From positions 62,001 through 126,000 of the forward strand of contig LNAC01000110.1 of assembly GCA_002007465.1 (NCBI GenBank): a stretch of DNA of 64,000 bases, in the 5' to 3' direction. How positions within the stretch are numbered: position 1 is the stretch's first letter; every line of letters begins with the position of its first letter. Shown here one piece after another: positions 36,716 to 46,834 of this stretch. The notes below the pieces were generated by a model, which had not been told where the DNA came from, ran no database searches, and saw only the letters and a list, made by a program, of their open reading frames with translations. Made by a program: the position numbers and the translations under genes. The DNA is from Ailurus styani (taxonomy: Eukaryota; Chordata; Mammalia; Carnivora; Ailuridae).

Positions 36716-36773
36716 TCTTTTTTTAATTTATTTATTTGAGAGGGAGAATGAGCAAGTGAGATAGAGAGATAGG

Positions 36774-36832
<59 letters not shown>

Positions 36833-36946
36833 TAGGGGGAGAGGGAGAAGCAGACTCCCAATTGTGGAGGGAACAATCCCAGGACCCTGGGATCACGACC
36901 TGACCGGAAGGCACACGCTTAACCACTGAGCCACTCAGGCTCCCCC
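36716..36946 (-). mobile_element. Can-SINE, second of a tandem pair, with long (GA)n
   Basis: Older subtype with a (GA)n tract of about 26 units (36776-36827) in the middle and head ending GAGCCACTCAGGCTCCCCCC. Outer flanks CAAAATAAGCTTTTTTAA (about 36503 and 36947) show that the pair used one target. Confidence 0.92.
36776..36827. repeat. (GA)n microsatellite
   Basis: About 26 uninterrupted GA units inside a Can-SINE's CT-rich domain; likely length-variable. Confidence 0.97.
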
Positions 36947-37542
36947 CAAATAAGCTTTTTTAACAGGAGGCAAAGCTAACTTCCTTTCTCCTTGTACAGG
37001 GAGCTAGATTTATGGGCAAAGGAGCTTCCTGCTGGGCTCCCCTCCACTTCTTAAGCCTAGCTCCACAACTTTGCCACGAGAGTCATTCACTTGGTTCCAG
37101 CTTGAAGCAAACCTTGGAGGTTGTTGCTTCCAGACCGAAAGAAGTCCAATTGTGTGTCTTACATTGCCCTTGCAATACAATTCTGTTAACAACCACAAAC
37201 CTGCTCACACTCCGTCTTTCCTGCCTCTGATCTTGGTGTCAATACCTACATTTTATTTTAGTCCATTCTTTCTCTGTGTCATTAGTGGTTTCTACAGCTC
37301 TGTTGAATTTTTACCATTAATTTGATCTTGTTTATGTATCTTCCAAAAATTCCTAAATTTTTTGGGCTTACCGGTTTTCTTGCTTTGCTGTGTCACATTT
37401 CTGTATTTCTTCTTTCATCAGAATGTGATTTCAATAAGGGAGACAGGAATGCATGCATGAGGTCAGTCAGCTTCCTTGGACTGTTAAGTTTACAGTTAAA
37501 ACATCAGAACAAAACCTCAAAACACATATTAATGAAGATGAT

Positions 37543-37548
37543 TTTATT
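37543..37548 (-). terminator. SLC27A6: AATAAA polyadenylation signal, distal candidate
   Basis: The sense sequence ATCAATAAAATC lies about 370 bases after the stop. It is followed within 30-60 bases by T/G-rich sense sequence (TTTGAGGTTTTGTTCTG), as expected of a downstream element. This is the better of the two candidates by context. Confidence 0.5.
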
Positions 37549-37653
37549 GATGTGCATAAAAATAAAACCTTTGAGCAAAATTTAACCATTTACTCAAACC
37601 TGAAACCTTAAATAGTAAAAAGTACATTTGTAGTAAATTTCTAAATTGTTAAC

Positions 37654-37659
37654 TTTATT
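37654..37659 (-). terminator. SLC27A6: AATAAA polyadenylation signal, proximal candidate
   Basis: TTTATT on the plus strand reads AATAAA in the gene sense, about 256 bases after the stop. It may serve as an alternative cleavage signal for a shorter 3' UTR. Only RNA 3'-end data could separate it from the distal site. Confidence 0.4.
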
Positions 37660-37914
37660 TAGAATCTTTATGACTGAAGCAAATATTTAATTATGCAGTG
37701 AACCCCCAGATAGATAAAACAAATAATCAACTAACGTTTGGTATGGACTAAAACAAGTGAAAGTTCCTACTTAGAGAAAAGTTGTTGCATATTAAGAAAA
37801 CACAGCATATGTTAATTAATGTCCATCCCCCCCCCCCAAATCATGTTAAAGAATCAGACACTTTCCTCTCACTTCTCCTAAGGAAACATATGAAAATCCC
37901 ATGTGTAAAAAATC

Positions 37915-38091
37915 TTAAAGTTTGACCTTCCCTAACATTATTTGATTATAAAGTTCTTTGGTCAGTGGAACAAAAGATTTTTTCAAGTTATCCATGAAAT
38001 AAAGTGGGTCAGAAACTTTCAGTGGACTATATCCTTCTTCCATCAATTGAAACTTCTGTAGTTTGAATGTCCCTGTTGTTTCCATCTTCTC
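37915..38091 (-). CDS. SLC27A6: SLC27A6 terminal coding exon with stop
   Basis: The acceptor CTTTGTAG|GAGAAG opens 58 codons plus TAA (37917-37915). The segment T-G-T-F-K-L-Q-K sits where ANL enzymes carry the A10 lysine that orients the adenylate. It is followed by P-L-Y-F-M-D-N and a hydrophilic tail ending Q-I-M-L-G-K-V-K-L. The final V-K-L is only loosely like a PTS1-type signal. I recall human FATP6 ending E-I-K-L, so peroxisomal targeting should not be assumed. The exon is in phase 0 with the previous one, and no frameshift is present. Confidence 0.95.
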   Translation of the reverse strand, partial: EKMETTGTFKLQKFQLMEEGYSPLKVSDPLYFMDNLKKSFVPLTKELYNQIMLGKVKL

Positions 38092-39446
38092 CTACAAAGC
38101 AATTGTCAAGATTAGTGGAATCATTTAATATTATCTAAAATCTATAAAGAGAATATTCAATAATAAGATAGACTGTAATATTTAATTATAACACTTTTAA
38201 ATCCAGTAACCATCTCTTTATTTTCTGCTAATAATTTAACATCAGAAATTTTAAAAATGCCCCTTAGAATGGTGGAATTTTTAGTTCTATTTACCTCTGA
38301 ACTTTATTTGATGTGGAAGAATTGTGAAAATTGTCAAAAAGTAATTACAATCAAGTATAGATGCATCTAAAACATACAGGCTTATTTCTTTAATCCACTA
38401 TCAACACAACATCATGTACAGGGAACACTATTAGACACCAAGAAGGTAAAACCTATGAAAGAGAACATTCTATTCCACAAGGCCGAATATTATAAAAACC
38501 AGAAGGAATAAAAGATTATCTAAATCTTGTGTTCCCAAACTGTGCACTGAGGCGCTTTGTGGTACCTCTGTGAATTTCCAGTGTCTCCAAGGTGTATTTT
38601 AAATTTTCCAGGTAAACCCAATGGTATCTGTTGGTCACCTCTTGCTAACTACTAGCTCAAGGTAGTTCACAGTTCCAATGATTAGTTTGTGACACATTAT
38701 TTTCAACAATGCCATATCTTTGTGAAACAGGGTTTTCAGTGGTTGCTGTGATAAAAGGCAAGTACATCCCCAGATCAAGGGACAAGGAACTAGATTGGAC
38801 TGCACCGGGAGAGCCTAAGACACAGCCTGCTCTCCCTATGTAGTACAATCTAATTCCAAGGTTTGAGGAGTGGTACAATGCCCAATTTACATCTCTTTGG
38901 TACCTGTGGTTGTCTAAAAATAAGAGTACATTTCCCCTTTCAATTTATATACATTATTTTTTCAAAGAGCAACTAATTTGTTAAATACTTAGTAAATTTG
39001 TTTTGACCTAAATACTGAAGAAATGAAAATTTAGGTATTTGGTGAATGCCAAATGAAGGCATCTGGAGATTCCTTCAATCTAGAAAGTTTAAGAAGCTCT
39101 CTGCTTTAAGGGATTTAAGAGATAAAGTGTATCTCTCTGTGACAGCTTCAGGCATGAACCTGCTTTAAATCAGATGACGCACAGAGGTCCTTATAAGGTT
39201 CTATGAGTCACTTGGCCATTTTTATTCATCTTTCTGGACAAATGCAAGACTCAAGCTCTCTCTGCACGTCCTTCCCTGATCTCATCCTTTCTATCCCACC
39301 CTCTTCCCAACACTGTCATCACAAAATCAGATCTGTGTGGAAACACATACCCTTTTTCTCATTTTTAGAAAATTAAAAACTCACTGTATTTATACAATTG
39401 ATGTTCTGCCTTAAAAAAAAAAGCAAAAAACAAAAACACAGCTCTA

Positions 39447-39660
39447 GGGGCACCTGGGTGGCTCAGCTGGTTGAACTTCAAACTCTTGATTTTGGCTCAG
39501 GGTCATGGGATCCGGCCCCATCGGCTCTGCAATCAGTGCAGAGTCTGCTTGGGATGCTCTCTCTCCCTCTGCCCCTATCCCTACTCCACTTGCGTGCTCT
39601 CTGCCCACCTCTCTCTATAATATGGAAATAAATAAAATCTAAACAAACAAACAAACAAAA
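39447..39660 (+). mobile_element. Can-SINE with (AAAC)n tail
   Basis: Flanked by CAGCTCTA (39439-39446 and 39664-39671). Head GGGGCACCTGGGTGGCTCAG. The AATAAAATC tail has expanded to AAACAAACAAACAAAC. Confidence 0.92.
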
Positions 39661-40087
39661 CCCCAGCTCTATAGTATGTCAGGTATATTTCTCCAGGTAA
39701 GGTAATTCTTCATTAGGTAATACAAACCACTAGGGAATGGTTTAATAAGATCTCATCTAATTATAATATTTTAATTAACATTATTCTTACTCTAACTAAT
39801 AAAGAATATCAAAATTTTTAACTGCTATAAATAATACTTTGTAGAGCATCTTTATATATAACATTTGTTCAGCTTTGATTACTTTCTAAGGATATATTTC
39901 TGGAAATGAAATTACTAAGTCAAATTATATGTAAATTCTAAGAGCCTAATTATATATTTACCAAATTGTTTTCTAGAGAGGTTATAACAGTTTGTGTTTC
40001 CACAAGCAGAATGAAAGGATCAACTTAATTTCACCCCACTCATACTGAGTAATATCACATTAAATTTTTTTTTTTTTGTAAATTTAG

Positions 40088-40386
40088 GGTGCCTGGATGG
40101 CTCAGGCAGTTAATTCTGACTTTTTTTTTTTATGTTATGTTAGTCACCATACAGTACATCGTTAGTTTTTGATATAGTGTTCCATGATTCATTGTTTAAG
40201 TATAACTCCCAGGGCTCTAAGCATCTGACTCTTGATTTTGGCTCAGGTTGTGATCTCTGTGTCCTTGGATGGAGCCCGGAGTTGGGCTCTGCACCCAGTG
40301 GGGAGTCTGCCTGAGGATTCTCTCTCTCCCTTTGACCCTTCCCTCCCCACCACCAGAATAAATAAATCAATCTTTAAAAAAATTTG
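40088..40386 (+). mobile_element. Can-SINE interrupted by an L1 3' fragment
   Basis: Flanked by TTTGTAAATTTAG (40074-40087 region and 40387-40399). The head stops at 'ggcagttaattctgac' and resumes at 40218 with 'taagcatctgactcttgatt', so the 97 bases between are foreign. Confidence 0.92.
40121..40217 (-). mobile_element. L1 3' end nested in the Can-SINE
   Basis: Poly(T) at the left, then 'gttagtcaccatacagtaca', 'tagtgttccatgattcattg' and 'aagtataactccc', the antisense L1 3' end also present at 57740. The SINE sequence TAAnCATCTGAC is duplicated around it in slightly diverged form. Confidence 0.88.
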
Positions 40387-40694
40387 TTTGTAAATTTAGT
40401 GGCAAAAATAATAATTTTTTAAATTTTTGCTAAATGGATTTTGATAAGACAGTTGTTTCATTCCATTTTGTCAGAAGTGACTTAAACTTTTGTACTGCTT
40501 ATATCAGATCATTTATTCTAATTCATTTATTAAATAAATATTGTGACTGCCAACTAAGTATCATGCATTGTACTAACTATAGCGAATACTATAATAAATA
40601 TAACAGTCATGGCTCTATTTCTTTAGATGCTTAAATGATGCTAAAGTATTTTCTAAGTTTGTGTAAGACTGACTTAGATTTCTAGAGTAGTTCT

Positions 40695-40859
40695 TTTTTT
40701 TAAAATGTTTTGTTTATTTATTTGACACAGAGAGGAGATCACAAGTAGGCTGACAGGCAGGCAGAGAGAGAGGAGGAAGCAGGCTCATCCCAGGACCCTG
40801 AGATCATGACCTGAGCTGAAGGCAGAGGCTTTAACCCACTGAGCCACCCAGGTGCCCCG
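40695..40859 (-). mobile_element. Can-SINE, perfect 19-bp duplication, internal deletion
   Basis: AGATTTCTAGAGTAGTTCT is exact at 40676-40694 and 40860-40878. About 40 bases between 'caggctc' and 'atcccagg' are missing; two GGCTC copies in the parent sequence could have recombined. The perfect duplication argues for a recent event. Confidence 0.95.
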
Positions 40860-41141
40860 AGATTTCTAGAGTAGTTCTATGCCAAAATATTTCTTCTGCT
40901 CAATGAAAGTGAATTTTAAGTTGCCCTAGGGGAAACACATTTAAGATATTATTTAAACCCTACTAACTGTCTACCCTGTCAAAATATATTATTTCTAGGG
41001 TGGTATGGGGAAATGCAAGAGGGAACTGAATGTGATTATGAAAGGGAAACATGAGAAATCCTTGTGGAGTCAGAATTGTTCATATCTTGACTGCAGTCAT
41101 TGGTGAAGAAGCAACGCAGGTGATCAGAGTGTATAGATCTT

Positions 41142-41146
<5 letters not shown>

Positions 41147-41189
<43 letters not shown>
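41147..41189. repeat. (CA)n microsatellite
   Basis: About 21 uninterrupted CA units in the last SLC27A6 intron. Confidence 0.97.
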
Positions 41190-41191
<2 letters not shown>

Positions 41192-42335
41192 AAGCACAAA
41201 ATTCAATAAGATGGGTAGATTGTAACAACATCAATGTCCAGGTTATAACAGTTTTGAAAAATATCACCGCTGGAGGAAATCAAGTAATGGCTACACTAAG
41301 GATCTCTCACTGTGTGTTTCTTACAGTAGCATGAGTACGATGATCTCAATAAAAATGTCCATTGAAAATGTATTAATTCTGCTTCATACTTCTGCTTACC
41401 TTTAGTATTTCAGAGGACTGTTACGAAAATAAGCTGAGACAATGTGTACAAAAGCTCTTAAAATTACATAAATGAATATTAAAAATTATGTAAATGAAAT
41501 ATGTATTTATGACAATTCTGATGATGTATCACGTTGACCAAGCCGTGACAGGCCCATGAAGACTACTCAGTGAGCGCTCTGAAGGTGAATACAATGCCAT
41601 CGATTGTTCCGCTAGGGATCTAAGAGTGGTATGAAGAATGTACCCAGAAAAGTTCTATGTGATTGGATGTTACAAGATGATAAGTACTAGCTTTGGTGAC
41701 ACACTATTAAATACCTGAATGGCTGAATAAATGAGTGAGCAAATTCATCCAGTGGCTGAGCAAACCTTTCTTTTTACTGTATTTTATTCTAGCAACCTAA
41801 TGAGAGAGTGCCCACCTCTCAAAACAAAGAAATTGAGAATTCCCTAAAAGTACAAAATCCCAGAGGAAGGTTGGGCAGAACGAGGGTAAAAATTAAAAGC
41901 AGAATTGCTTAAAGCCAATTGCCTTTCGGTTCTGCACACATCCTGCAGACACCTTATGTTAGCCTGTTGGAACATAATTCTAGGCACAGAGCACCAAGTG
42001 TGTTCACAAGGCTTGTGTACAATGGCTTGCACTGTCGGTGAGGTCTTGAGTGAAGAGGAAGAAAGCAATTCTATAATTAGGACAAAGACAAAGACACCCT
42101 AGCACTTCATCAAGCTCCCTTCTATAATTAGGCTTCAAATATGGCATAAATTAGCATCCCAATGATTTTCATTGTTCCTGAGGTTTTCTAATATAAATAA
42201 AATGCACAAATTATCTAAAAGATAAAATATTATTTTGTAATTAAACCAGCTTCTGGATTCCTGGCCTTGTAGTTAAGTTGACTATTTAGTTAAGTAAAAT
42301 TACCTAAATTCTTAAAATGCAAACGGAAGAGTTAC

Positions 42336-42466
42336 CTGAATTCTTAAAAATTGTGGGCAGGCATAAGCTGGTAAGAATGTTACAACTTGTTCATAAACTT
42401 TCCCCAAGTCCAAAGACTTATTTGGTTTTAAAGTAATAGAAGCCATTCCTGCTTTTCCTTCATAAT
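42336..42466 (-). CDS. SLC27A6: SLC27A6 internal exon (G-K-A-G-M-A-S to F-L-R-I-Q)
   Basis: This 131-bp exon starts with two bases that complete an Asp codon and ends in phase 0. The acceptor is TTTTTTTCAG|ATTATG and the donor is ATTCAG|GTAACT. It encodes D-Y-E-G-K-A-G-M-A-S, a lid-domain helix around L-G-K-V-Y-E-Q, then L-P-A-Y-A-C-P-Q-F-L-R-I-Q. In FATPs as I know them this last stretch reads P-R-F-L-R; here the codon is CAA (Gln), which a CpG transition from CGA could produce. Splice sites and frame are otherwise normal. Confidence 0.95.
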
Positions 42467-43801
42467 CTGAAAAAAAAGTTTGAAATAGCATTAATTTAAC
42501 AGGTACTAGGTAATTTTTAAAATGACCCTGTTAATTACATACTATTTTCTGCAAATGGAGATGTTAATTCCATCACAGCAGTAATAATGCAACAATAGCA
42601 TAAATAAGTGGGTTCTTCCCCAAGGATATGATCGACTTCCCAGAAATAAGTCAGGAACAGGAAAGGATAGAATCTATTCTTGATTGTTGACACTACACAA
42701 ATGAAATAGATGGAATAGAAAACACCATAAATAACCCCTAGTTTGCATGCTACCACCGTTAATATAAAATAGTGGGAGGAAACATTTATTCAACGGTGAA
42801 TATATTCCAGACAATTATCCATGTTAAGAATCAATGCAAAAATTAAAAGGCTACATTGTTTTTAAATTTAAAAACCAGACTGGTATTTCCATATTGAATT
42901 CCACAGATCACTTAGTGCTTATCAAGCCACCTATGGGTTTTTCCAGGGAATCAGAATAGACAGCACCCAAGGTCTGTCTAATAGAGTAAACATCCCCTTC
43001 CTCTGCTCCCCATTTAAACACTCGCACCCCATGTGCCCCGGACACCTATAAACATTAGTTGGACATTATTGTCATTTACCAAAACAAAACAAAATAGCAA
43101 AGGAGAACAGCTATCCTATAATTTCAATTTGGTAACTTTTCTTTGCCATTTTAACCATCATGAGACAATCCTCATATGCACATTTACAAAGATAAATGAA
43201 GCCAAACAGGTTTTAAAATTATTTTTGAAAAAGATTCATCTTAACTAGGGCTCTTGGGAGGCTCAGTGGGTTAAGTGTCTGCTTTCACCTCAGGTCATGA
43301 TCCTGGGCTCCCTGCTCAGCGTGGAGTCTGGTTCTAGCTCTCCCTCTCCCTCTGCCCCTCCTCCCGCTCATGCTCTCTCGCACACTCTCTCTCTTTCTCA
43401 AATAAATGAAATCTTAAAAAAAAAAGATTCAATGTACCACAAGTCAGTGTTATTAAACATTTAAACTAGCACGAGTTCCTGTTTAGCGGCATGCATAAAC
43501 TCTAGTCATAAAGGGAACAATAATAGACTATTGAAAAGATGGAATTATTTTCAAGCAGTGAGTCACTGACCAGAATTTTCAAGCTTTACTTAAAAATACA
43601 CACGTCCATTAAAATTAAGTTGGTACCTGATGTGACCACGGCATTTGTTAGCCTGGTCTAGGGCATGACTTGCCAAGACAAGGCTAAGATATTTTAATAC
43701 ATAAAAAAATGAAATGCTGAATTAGTAAGATGGTTGCAGAAGTAAAGAAAAATGACACATTCTATTCTGAGAATTCTTCCAAACCTGAAATATACTCATA
43801 C
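42467..43801 (-). other. SLC27A6: SLC27A6 intron (1.3 kb)
   Basis: One plus-strand Can-SINE (43245-43420) sits in otherwise unclassified AT-rich sequence. Confidence 0.85.
43245..43420 (+). mobile_element. Can-SINE
   Basis: Head 'ctagggctcttgggaggctc' is diverged, and about 30 bases between 'gatcctggg' and 'ctccctgctc' are missing. AAAAAGATTCA appears on both sides (43228 and 43420 regions). Confidence 0.88.
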
Positions 43802-43899
43802 CTGGCACCGTCACCCCATAGACATTTGTCTCCTGTATGAAATCCAACATTCCAATAATGTCAGCAACCTCTGTGGTGGCAACATTTTCTCCTTTCCAC
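43802..43899 (-). CDS. SLC27A6: SLC27A6 internal exon ([11 protein letters not shown])
   Basis: This 98-bp exon completes the split Arg codon (AG|G) and leaves in phase 1. The acceptor is TTTCATTTAG|GTGG and the donor is GTGCCAG|GTATGA. It encodes [11 protein letters not shown], the most conserved FATP/VLACS signature, placed directly after the hinge. It continues through [10 protein letters not shown] to V-Y-G-V-T-V-P. This begins the C-terminal lid domain. All signature residues are intact, which argues for a working gene rather than a decaying copy. Confidence 0.96.
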
Positions 43900-44948
43900 C
43901 TAAATGAAAAACAAGTTCCAGTGAATGCACCTATATTCGAAGAAGTAGGTACCCGGTTTTAGTTTCAGTGCCTTGCATTTGGTTCTGTGCAAGTATCAAG
44001 TAACCAAATACAATGGCAGTTTTTGAAATGAAAGGCATTTCCAAGGAAGTGCTTTGTTGAGAAGTCAACAAAATCAGAATCGTTGTTTTAATTAAAATTA
44101 CTTGATCTGTGTTTCATTGGTATAAATTGATTACTATAAGATGTTTTTCTATAGTATGTCATAAAAACAAAGTAGTGATAATTCCCTCTTTACTCTGAAC
44201 TGTAATTATGATTAAGTACAAAACATTGTCTATCTCTAATGATAGAGTTAGGAAAAATGAAAGGAAAGCTATAGTTATCTCTCAGGGTAGTGGCCATCTT
44301 TAATTTCTAGGGGCTAACCCCTTTGGCTCCTTTATGCGTATGAATTATGGGTTGAATATGTTACTTCAATTAAAATAATTTTATACAAAGTGAGCACATA
44401 AGTTGGTAAAAGAAGGTGAGAAAGTATGATTCATTTATCCATTCAAACATTTTTTGAATGTCTCCTGTATGTCTTTCATTATTCCATAGTCATTGAGTAG
44501 TAAAGCAAAATCATTGCATAAGCCTAAAATAACCTTAAGGAATTAAGAAGGAAAATGTAAGAAAGGAAAATTTTGCTGTTTCATTGTTTTTATCATTCGG
44601 TCAAAAATTAGACCAGACTTGACCAAATTGGTTTCTGTCTTAACTCACCATTTAGACATCACATCTGTCTACTTATTTGATGTTCTAAAAAAAGGAACTC
44701 ACTGATTTGGACCAAAGTGATTCATTTAAATAATGATAAAAATTGACATCAACATTTAAATTAGGTTTCAATCTAGAAACAGATGGCCAATGAATTTTTA
44801 AATGGGGATAAAAGCGCTTTTACAGAGATAAAAGTGCTCTGTCTACCCTGAAGGTACATACCACGTGGTCTATAATCTTTCCACGAAGCGTTGCTTGGAC
44901 ATAGTTCACAATCACAGAAGAAGCAGTACGACCCATGCTATTTCATAC
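43900..44948 (-). other. SLC27A6: SLC27A6 intron (1.0 kb)
   Basis: AT-rich sequence without any interspersed repeat that I recognise. Confidence 0.85.
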
Positions 44949-45147
44949 CTGAAAGTGTCACCAATACGGTCCCAAAAATAAAGGAAATTGTTCTGATCTT
45001 GCACCAGTAAGTCTCCTGTGTTAAAGAAAACATCTCCCTTCTTAAAAACATCACAAAGCAGTTTCTTCTCTGTGTGCTTTTTACTCCCGGCGTAACCAAA
45101 GAAGGGATTATTCTTATTCACTAGAGAAATGAGCAGCCCAGGTTCTC
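44949..45147 (-). CDS. SLC27A6: SLC27A6 internal exon with the T-G-D and D-R-x-G-D-T-F-R motifs
   Basis: This 199-bp exon (phase 1 in, phase 2 out) encodes about 66 residues. The acceptor is CTCTCTCAG|GAGAACC and the donor is TTTCAG|GTATGA. It carries [14 protein letters not shown] and F-N-T-G-D-L-L (the ANL A7 motif; Asp binds the ribose hydroxyls). It ends in [10 protein letters not shown], the FATP form of the A8 hinge, which separates the large N-terminal domain from the small C-terminal lid that rotates between adenylation and thioesterification. The frame stays open upstream into the intron, so a naive ORF call starts too early, at 45337. Confidence 0.96.
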
Positions 45148-45600
45148 CTGAGAGAGAAAGGCACTTTTTGGTGATTTGATTAAAATCATTATTACACATA
45201 TCACGCACGTACTTAGAGTATATCTGACCAACACAACCAGTGTTGATATTCTTCCCCTGAACTTGATTTTTATTATATTTGGTATTTACCCTGGGTGCCT
45301 GCATCCAACATACCCTTTTGCGGACTGGCACCAACACAAATCACTTTGGAAAAACTAGCAAAAAGGAAAGCGAATGCAGACAAAGGCAATTTAAATTTAT
45401 TTTACATCCTATCCTGGGTGGATAGACCAAAGGCTACCGCTTTTTTCAAGTTCCCTAGATTGTAACACTGATAATAATGAAACTATGTAAATAACCATAA
45501 TAAAAATTTTCGTAAGATTATGATAGTAGCAATGTTTATTGGGCTTTTACTACGTAGTAAGCCCCATGAACCCCTTGCAACTGTCATCCTATTTACTCTT

Positions 45601-45720
45601 ATTTTTTAAATTTATTTTTATTATTATTATTTGCCCAGGGGTACAGGTCTGTGAATCATCAGGCTTACGCCTTTCACAGCATTCACCATAGCACAAACCC
45701 TCCCCAATGTCCATAACCCA
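45601..45720 (-). mobile_element. L1 3' end, minus orientation
   Basis: Bounded by a perfect 16-bp duplication CATCCTATTTACTCTT (45585-45600 and 45721-45736). Starts with an A/T-rich tail, then 'ccaggggtacaggtctgtga' to 'ccccaatgtccataaccca'. 5'-truncated to about 90 bases of L1. Confidence 0.92.
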
Positions 45721-45752
45721 CATCCTATTTACTCTTCACAGAAATCCTTCAA

Positions 45753-45898
45753 GGGTGGATGGGCTATGGACATTGGGGAGGGTTTGTGCTATGGGGAGTG
45801 CTGTGAAAGGTATAAGCCTGATGATTCACAGACCTGTACCCCTGGGGCAAATAAGAAAAAAAAAATTTAAAAAAAGAAATGCAAAAAAAAAAAAAAAA
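45753..45898 (+). mobile_element. L1 3' end, plus orientation, opposing the previous copy
   Basis: Bounded by a perfect 12-bp duplication GAAATCCTTCAA (45741-45752 and 45899-45910). Runs 'gggctatggacattggggag' to 'ctgtacccctggggcaaata' and ends in two A-rich stretches. It covers the same L1 segment as its neighbour in the other orientation. Confidence 0.92.
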
Positions 45899-46584
45899 GA
45901 AATCCTTCAAAAATGATAATTAAAATCCGTATTTCACGAGGAAGAAGCCATGGCTCAGAAGGGTCAAGTAAATTACTGAAGAGCAACACGTTGAAAGGAA
46001 TGGACCTAGAACTCAAATTCAAGTCTTTGATTTTGCAACAGGGTTTCTGTTCAATACTATCTCTGATCTAGAAGTTAACAGAAGCTTATGAAAATGTTTT
46101 ATTCTTATGGGATGTTGTGTGGAAATCCTCAACGGGCAAGAGATGAGGCATGATTCCTTATATGTAGACACGTTAACTGGAAAAAAAATTTTCGATCAGA
46201 TTTACTCAAATAATCAGGATTTTGCCCGGCAAGCTGCAAGGTAAAAATCTACTTCTAAGAGAAGGGTAGAAGACAAAGGGGAGCAGCCCTCACTGTCCCA
46301 GAACATCCCAAGGCCACTGTTGACTCGATGTGCCCCCCTGTAAACAAAGGCAATGTCCAAGCGATAAATGAGATGGGGTTAATTCCAGAACATTGTAAAC
46401 CAATTATGTCATTTTGACATTGTTCAACGTTCATTGCTCCCACTCCTACTGGACATCCTGGCTTCCACAGGCACATATGCCACTGGCCAAGCCAAGTCTG
46501 TTCAGCTACTGGAGAGGAACCTCGTTGTCACTGTCATCACTGACACCTTCAACATCATCGTCATCGTCGTCATTGTTACACTTC

Positions 46585-46712
46585 CTAAGCACTGCATTTA
46601 TCTGATCCTCATCACAAACCTGTAACATAGGCCATTATCTTCATTTTATAGCAAAGAAACCAAAAAAGAGATAGCAATTTGCCCGATGTCCTACGGTTAT
46701 CAAATGTGGGAG
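46585..46712 (+). mobile_element. MIR
   Basis: 'aagcactgcatttatctgat', 'ataggccattatcttcattt' and 'gatagcaatttgcccgatgt' match MIR 3' half order. Confidence 0.62.
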
Positions 46713-46719
46713 ATGGGTT

Positions 46720-46764
46720 TTGTTGTTGTTGTTGTTGTTTGTTGTTGTCATTGTTGTCGTTGTT
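46720..46764. repeat. (GTT)n microsatellite
   Basis: About 14 GTT units with interruptions; reads AAC on the SINE-sense strand, consistent with a mutated A-rich tail. Confidence 0.95.
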
Positions 46765-46834
46765 TTAAAGGCTCAGGCTGCATGCTGAGATCAAGACTCA
46801 GACGCTTAGCTGACTGAGCCATCTGGGTGCCCCC
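46724..46834 (-). mobile_element. Can-SINE head fragment with (GTT)n tail
   Basis: GAGATGGGTTTT (46711 region) and AAGATGGGTTTT (after 46834) flank it. The tail is replaced by a GTT repeat (46720-46764). Only the reversed head follows, ending GAGCCATCTGGGTGCCCC. Confidence 0.87.

Larger units (their letters stand above)
37525..37914 (-). other. SLC27A6: SLC27A6 3' untranslated region (extent inferred)
   Basis: AT-rich unique sequence follows the stop codon on the minus strand. Its end is inferred from polyadenylation hexamers. A run of 11 cytosines on the plus strand (37827-37837, a G-run in the mRNA) lies about 80 bases after the stop and is an unstable homopolymer. No interspersed repeat is seen inside. 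Confidence 0.55.
38092..42335 (-). other. SLC27A6: SLC27A6 last intron (4.2 kb)
   Basis: Contains three Can-SINEs, one of them carrying a nested L1 fragment, and a (CA)n tract. The stretch 38520-38680 has the look of an old interspersed repeat ('cccaaactgtgcactgagg'), but I cannot place it. 40880-42330 is otherwise unremarkable. Confidence 0.85.
45515..46015 (+). mobile_element. MIR split by two L1 insertions
   Basis: Left part 45515-45600 ('gggcttttactacgtagtaa', 'caactgtcatcctatttact') and right part 45915-46015 ('catggctcagaagggtcaag', 'ctagaactcaaattcaagtc') are the two halves of one MIR. The 300 bases between are L1-derived. Confidence 0.65.

Noticed and set aside
1..37500. ISOC1, the gene that I recall next to SLC27A6 on human chromosome 5
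   Set aside because: No exon resembling it was seen; in human it starts tens of kilobases further away, so it is probably outside this window.
45148..45337. N-terminal extension of the SLC27A6 exon frame to a Met at 45337
   Set aside because: The frame crosses a good acceptor (CTCTCTCAG at 45148), and the extra residues do not resemble any FATP; it is intron.
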